Assembly: GCA_030447005.1 (NCBI GenBank)
Contig: JAUJME010000017.1
Coordinates: 9,672-17,336 of the forward strand
DNA length: 7,665 nt
DNA from: Solirubrobacteraceae bacterium
Lineage (GTDB): Bacteria; Actinomycetota; Thermoleophilia; Solirubrobacterales; Solirubrobacteraceae
Reading direction: 5' to 3'
Shown here: positions 5,965 to 7,665 of the stretch, in pieces
Layout: each line of letters starts with the position of its first letter
Position numbering within the stretch: the stretch's first letter is position 1
The notes under the pieces: model-generated
Told to the model about the DNA's origin: nothing
The model's input: only the letters and a program-made list of their open reading frames with translations
Database searches by the model: none
Position numbers and translations under genes: made by a program

Positions 5965-5996
5965 AGCATAGCAACCGGAGGGCCGGTGGAGTTCAA
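5965..5996 (-). promoter_or_regulatory. Candidate promoter of the rsiG-garA-ftsR operon (extended -10)
   Basis: On the minus strand TGC-TATGCT forms an extended -10 (TATGCT at 5965-5970, TGC at 5971-5973). A TTGAAC box lies at 5991-5996. The spacer is 20 bp, too long for an ideal sigma-70 promoter, so the extended -10 may be what counts. The predicted start is roughly 50-55 bases before the RsiG-like ATG. This is the only sizeable gap (5905-5998) among the seven leftward genes, which adds weight. Confidence 0.45.
5974..5987. other. Small inverted repeat in the pgsA-rsiG gap
   Basis: ACCGG-AGGG-CCGGT forms a 5-bp GC-rich stem with a 4-base loop, 12 bp past the pgsA-like stop and inside the spacer of the proposed promoter. 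It could be a weak terminator for pgsA or an operator half-pair. It has no U-tract, and five base pairs in such GC-rich DNA may be chance. Confidence 0.25.
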
Positions 5997-5998
5997 CC

Positions 5999-6715
5999 TC
6001 AGCTTGAGGGTCGCTGCTCGCGCTCGCGGAGCTGCCGGCGGGCGTTGCGCAGGTATCCGGCGCTCGCCGTGAGCATCAGCGGGAGGCCGGTCAGCAGGCA
6101 TCCGCGCGCCACCCGGCGGCGGCCGATCATCGCGAAGAAGGGCGCCGACATCACGGGCCAGACCCCCGCGCGGCCGAACCAGTTGACGGTCATGTCGAGG
6201 CCGCGCCGCATGCCCCAGCGCGCGAGCCAGAGCATCCCCGCCTCGCGGGCCAGCAGCGCCGCCAGCCCCGTGCGCGGCAGGAGGCGCCGCCGCCAGCAGA
6301 CCGTCACGCCGGCGATCACCAGCAGGCGGTCGACGAGCGGGTCGAGCAGCGTCCCCAGCCGCGAGTACTGGCCAGTGACGCGGGCGGCGATCCCGTCCGC
6401 GTAGTCGCTCCAGGCGATGACGGCGTAGAGGGTCGCCGGCCGGCGGCTCTGGCCCGGCGGCGTGCGCAGCGCGTCGTAGAGGAACCACGGTATGAGAGCG
6501 AGGCGGACGAAGCCGATCGCGTTGGGGATCGTCCACGGGTTCAGCGGCTGGCCGCGCAGCGTGGCGGGCGGCGGAGGGCCGGAGCGGTCCAGGCCCGACA
6601 GGCGGCGGAAGGTCAGCCGGGTGCGCTCGGCGCCCGCCTCGACGCGCTCGCGCGGGGTCTGGCCGGGCGCGAACGCGCTCGGCAGCGGCTCGCGCTCTAC
6701 GGGAGCTCCCGCCAC
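5999..6715 (-). CDS. pgsA: CDP-alcohol phosphatidyltransferase, PgsA-like
   Basis: This integral membrane enzyme moves a phosphatidyl group from CDP-diacylglycerol to an alcohol; for PgsA the acceptor is glycerol-3-phosphate, on the way to phosphatidylglycerol and cardiolipin. The complete signature D(X)2DG(X)2AR(X)8G(X)3D(X)3D is present: Asp104, Asp107, Gly108, Ala111, Arg112, Gly121, Asp125, Asp129. TIPNAIGFVRLALIPWFLY (62-80) is the usual first membrane helix, and further helices lie near 93-103, 130-142, 184-197 and 205-222. A soluble, Arg-rich extension of about 55 residues precedes the first helix, unusual for PgsA. The start is a GTG at 6715 within the 3' end of proS (19-bp overlap), and no better start is seen before the first helix. 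The acceptor is uncertain: a cardiolipin-synthase or inositol-phosphate type cannot be excluded. Family is certain. Confidence 0.92.
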   Translation of the reverse strand: MAGAPVEREPLPSAFAPGQTPRERVEAGAERTRLTFRRLSGLDRSGPPPPATLRGQPLNPWTIPNAIGFVRLALIPWFLYDALRTPPGQSRRPATLYAVIAWSDYADGIAARVTGQYSRLGTLLDPLVDRLLVIAGVTVCWRRRLLPRTGLAALLAREAGMLWLARWGMRRGLDMTVNWFGRAGVWPVMSAPFFAMIGRRRVARGCLLTGLPLMLTASAGYLRNARRQLREREQRPSS

Positions 6716-7665
6716 AGCTCCGCCGCGGCCGCGGCCGCGCCCTCGAGCGGCAGGCTCCTCGACTCCCGCCCGCGGCGCAACTGCACCTCGAGCTCGCCGC
6801 CGCTGAGCGTGCGGCGCCCGACCGTGAGGCGCAGCGGGCAGCCGAGCAGCTCTGCGTCGGCGAACTTTCCGCCCGGCCCGAGGTCGCGGTCGTCGTAGAG
6901 GACGTCGAGCCCGGCCTCGCGCAGCTCCTCGTAGAGGCGGTCGGCGAGCGCGCGCTCCTCCGTGCCCGCCTTGCCCAGGCCGACGAGCTCGAGGTCGAAC
7001 GGCGCGAGCGAGCGCGGCCAGGCGATGCCGTGCTCGTCGGCGGCCTGCTCGACCGCCGCCGCCGCGATCCGCGCCGGGCCGATGCCGTAGGAGCCCATCC
7101 AGATGAGCTGCGAGGTACCCGACTCGTCGAGGTAGGTGGCGCCGAGCGGCTCGGAGTAGCGCGTGCCGAGCTTGAAGATGTTGCCGACCTCGATCGCGGG
7201 CTCGATCCGGATCGCGTGGCGGCCCACCGTGTCGCCGGCCTCGACCGTGCGGACGTCGCCGCGCTCGAATCCGAAGTCGCGCCCGGGCTGCACGCCGCGC
7301 AGGTGGGCGTCGGGCCGGTTGGCTCCGCAGACCCAGCCGCCGCGCGCGTCGGTGACCGCGTCGTCGAGGAGGATGGGCGCCTGGGCGCCGACCGGGCCGA
7401 TGAAGCCGGCGGGCCCGAGCGTGTCGGCGAACTCCTCCGGGCGGGCGGGGCGGAACGCCGAGCGCAGCGCGTTGGCGAGCTTGACGTCGTTGACCCGGTG
7501 GTCGCCGCGGACGACCACCACGACGAGGCCGCGGTCCTCCGCGATGACGGGATAGGCCTTCAGCAGCGCCCCGGGCGGGGCGCCGAGCGCGGCGCTCACC
7601 TGGGCCACCGTGGTGGCGCCCGGCGTCTCGACGAGCTCGGGCGCCGGCAGCTCGGCCGGCAGCTC
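6697..7665 (-). CDS. proS: Prolyl-tRNA synthetase, C-terminal portion (5' end outside the window)
   Basis: This class II synthetase charges tRNA-Pro with proline. The frame is open to the right edge; 322 residues are visible and the N-terminal catalytic half is missing. Visible parts start with the YbaK-like editing insertion (about 1-140: VETPGATTVAQVSAALG near the edge, later GWVCGANRPDAHLRGVQPGRDF), which clears mischarged Ala-tRNA. The end of the catalytic core follows: IEVGNIFKLGTRYSEPLGATYL and motif 3, MGSYGIGPAR (190-199). Last is the anticodon-binding domain (about 220-320; DVLYDDRDLGPGGKFADAELLG). In many bacterial enzymes a CPxC pair lies just before IEVG; here that stretch (EAGDTVGRHAIRIEP) has no Cys, and motif 3 has Ser for the common Cys. 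A GTG at 7608 is internal, not the start, since homology continues upstream of it. The gene ends inside the pgsA-like gene. Confidence 0.95.
   Translation of the reverse strand, partial: ELPAELPAPELVETPGATTVAQVSAALGAPPGALLKAYPVIAEDRGLVVVVVRGDHRVNDVKLANALRSAFRPARPEEFADTLGPAGFIGPVGAQAPILLDDAVTDARGGWVCGANRPDAHLRGVQPGRDFGFERGDVRTVEAGDTVGRHAIRIEPAIEVGNIFKLGTRYSEPLGATYLDESGTSQLIWMGSYGIGPARIAAAAVEQAADEHGIAWPRSLAPFDLELVGLGKAGTEERALADRLYEELREAGLDVLYDDRDLGPGGKFADAELLGCPLRLTVGRRTLSGGELEVQLRRGRESRSLPLEGAAAAAAELWRELP

Noticed and set aside
5629..5974. Alternative minus-strand frame covering the RsiG-like and FHA genes
   Set aside because: It is Arg/Gly-rich with no domain; the frames with zinc ribbon, FHA and RsiG signatures explain this DNA.
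5997..6009. CCTCA/TGAGG mini-hairpin at the end of the pgsA-like gene
   Set aside because: A five-bp stem overlapping the stop codon, without a U-tract, is likely chance.
1..7665. CRISPR arrays, tRNA/rRNA genes, insertion sequences or phage remnants
   Set aside because: No regularly spaced repeats, cloverleaf sequences, transposase-like proteins or terminal inverted repeats were seen, and coding density and codon use look uniform.

Overview
This is a very GC-rich bacterial chromosome segment with nine protein-coding genes and almost no non-coding space. It is best read as an actinobacterium. Four things point that way: the GC-saturated third codon positions, GTG starts, a GarA/OdhI-type FHA protein next to an FtsR-type MerR protein, and a one-motif RsiG-like protein. 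The last two together suggest a deep-branching lineage such as Thermoleophilia (Solirubrobacterales). That placement is inferred from gene content and protein style, not from a marker-gene tree.

Left end (1-1744). Two divergent genes share a 72-bp gap. The leftward one is a PaaI/YdiI-type hotdog thioesterase, cut by the window edge just before its C-terminus. The rightward one is an unusual fusion: a sigma-70 region-4-like helix-turn-helix, a helical segment, a long Glu-Pro/Arg-rich linker, one membrane helix and an RskA-like extracytoplasmic domain. Both have a TANNNT box 8-10 bp before the ATG and no clear Shine-Dalgarno, so leaderless transcripts are plausible.

Rest of the window (1716-7665). 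All seven genes read leftward. In transcription order they are: the C-terminal half of prolyl-tRNA synthetase; a PgsA-like CDP-alcohol phosphatidyltransferase (19-bp overlap); a 94-bp gap with a candidate promoter; an 86-aa RsiG-like protein with a c-di-GMP-binding signature; a zinc-ribbon/FHA GarA-like protein; an FtsR-like MerR regulator; adenine phosphoribosyltransferase (4-bp GTGA overlap); a SRPBCC-fold protein; and an alkyldihydroxyacetonephosphate-synthase-like flavoprotein (4-bp ATGA overlap). From the RsiG-like gene on, the spacing (15 bp, 5 bp, 4-bp overlap, about 13 bp, 4-bp overlap) indicates one operon. The last gene ends 29 bp inside the 3' end of the convergent fusion gene.

The most interesting part is the regulatory core at 4358-5904. 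It places a candidate c-di-GMP-responsive anti-sigma protein, a candidate Ser/Thr-kinase phospho-switch that in relatives controls 2-oxoglutarate metabolism, and a cell-division regulator in one operon directly after a phospholipid synthase gene. From memory, the pgsA / garA / ftsR order resembles mycobacteria (pgsA2 ... garA-Rv1828), with an RsiG-like gene in between here. No RNA gene, CRISPR array, insertion sequence or phage remnant is visible.
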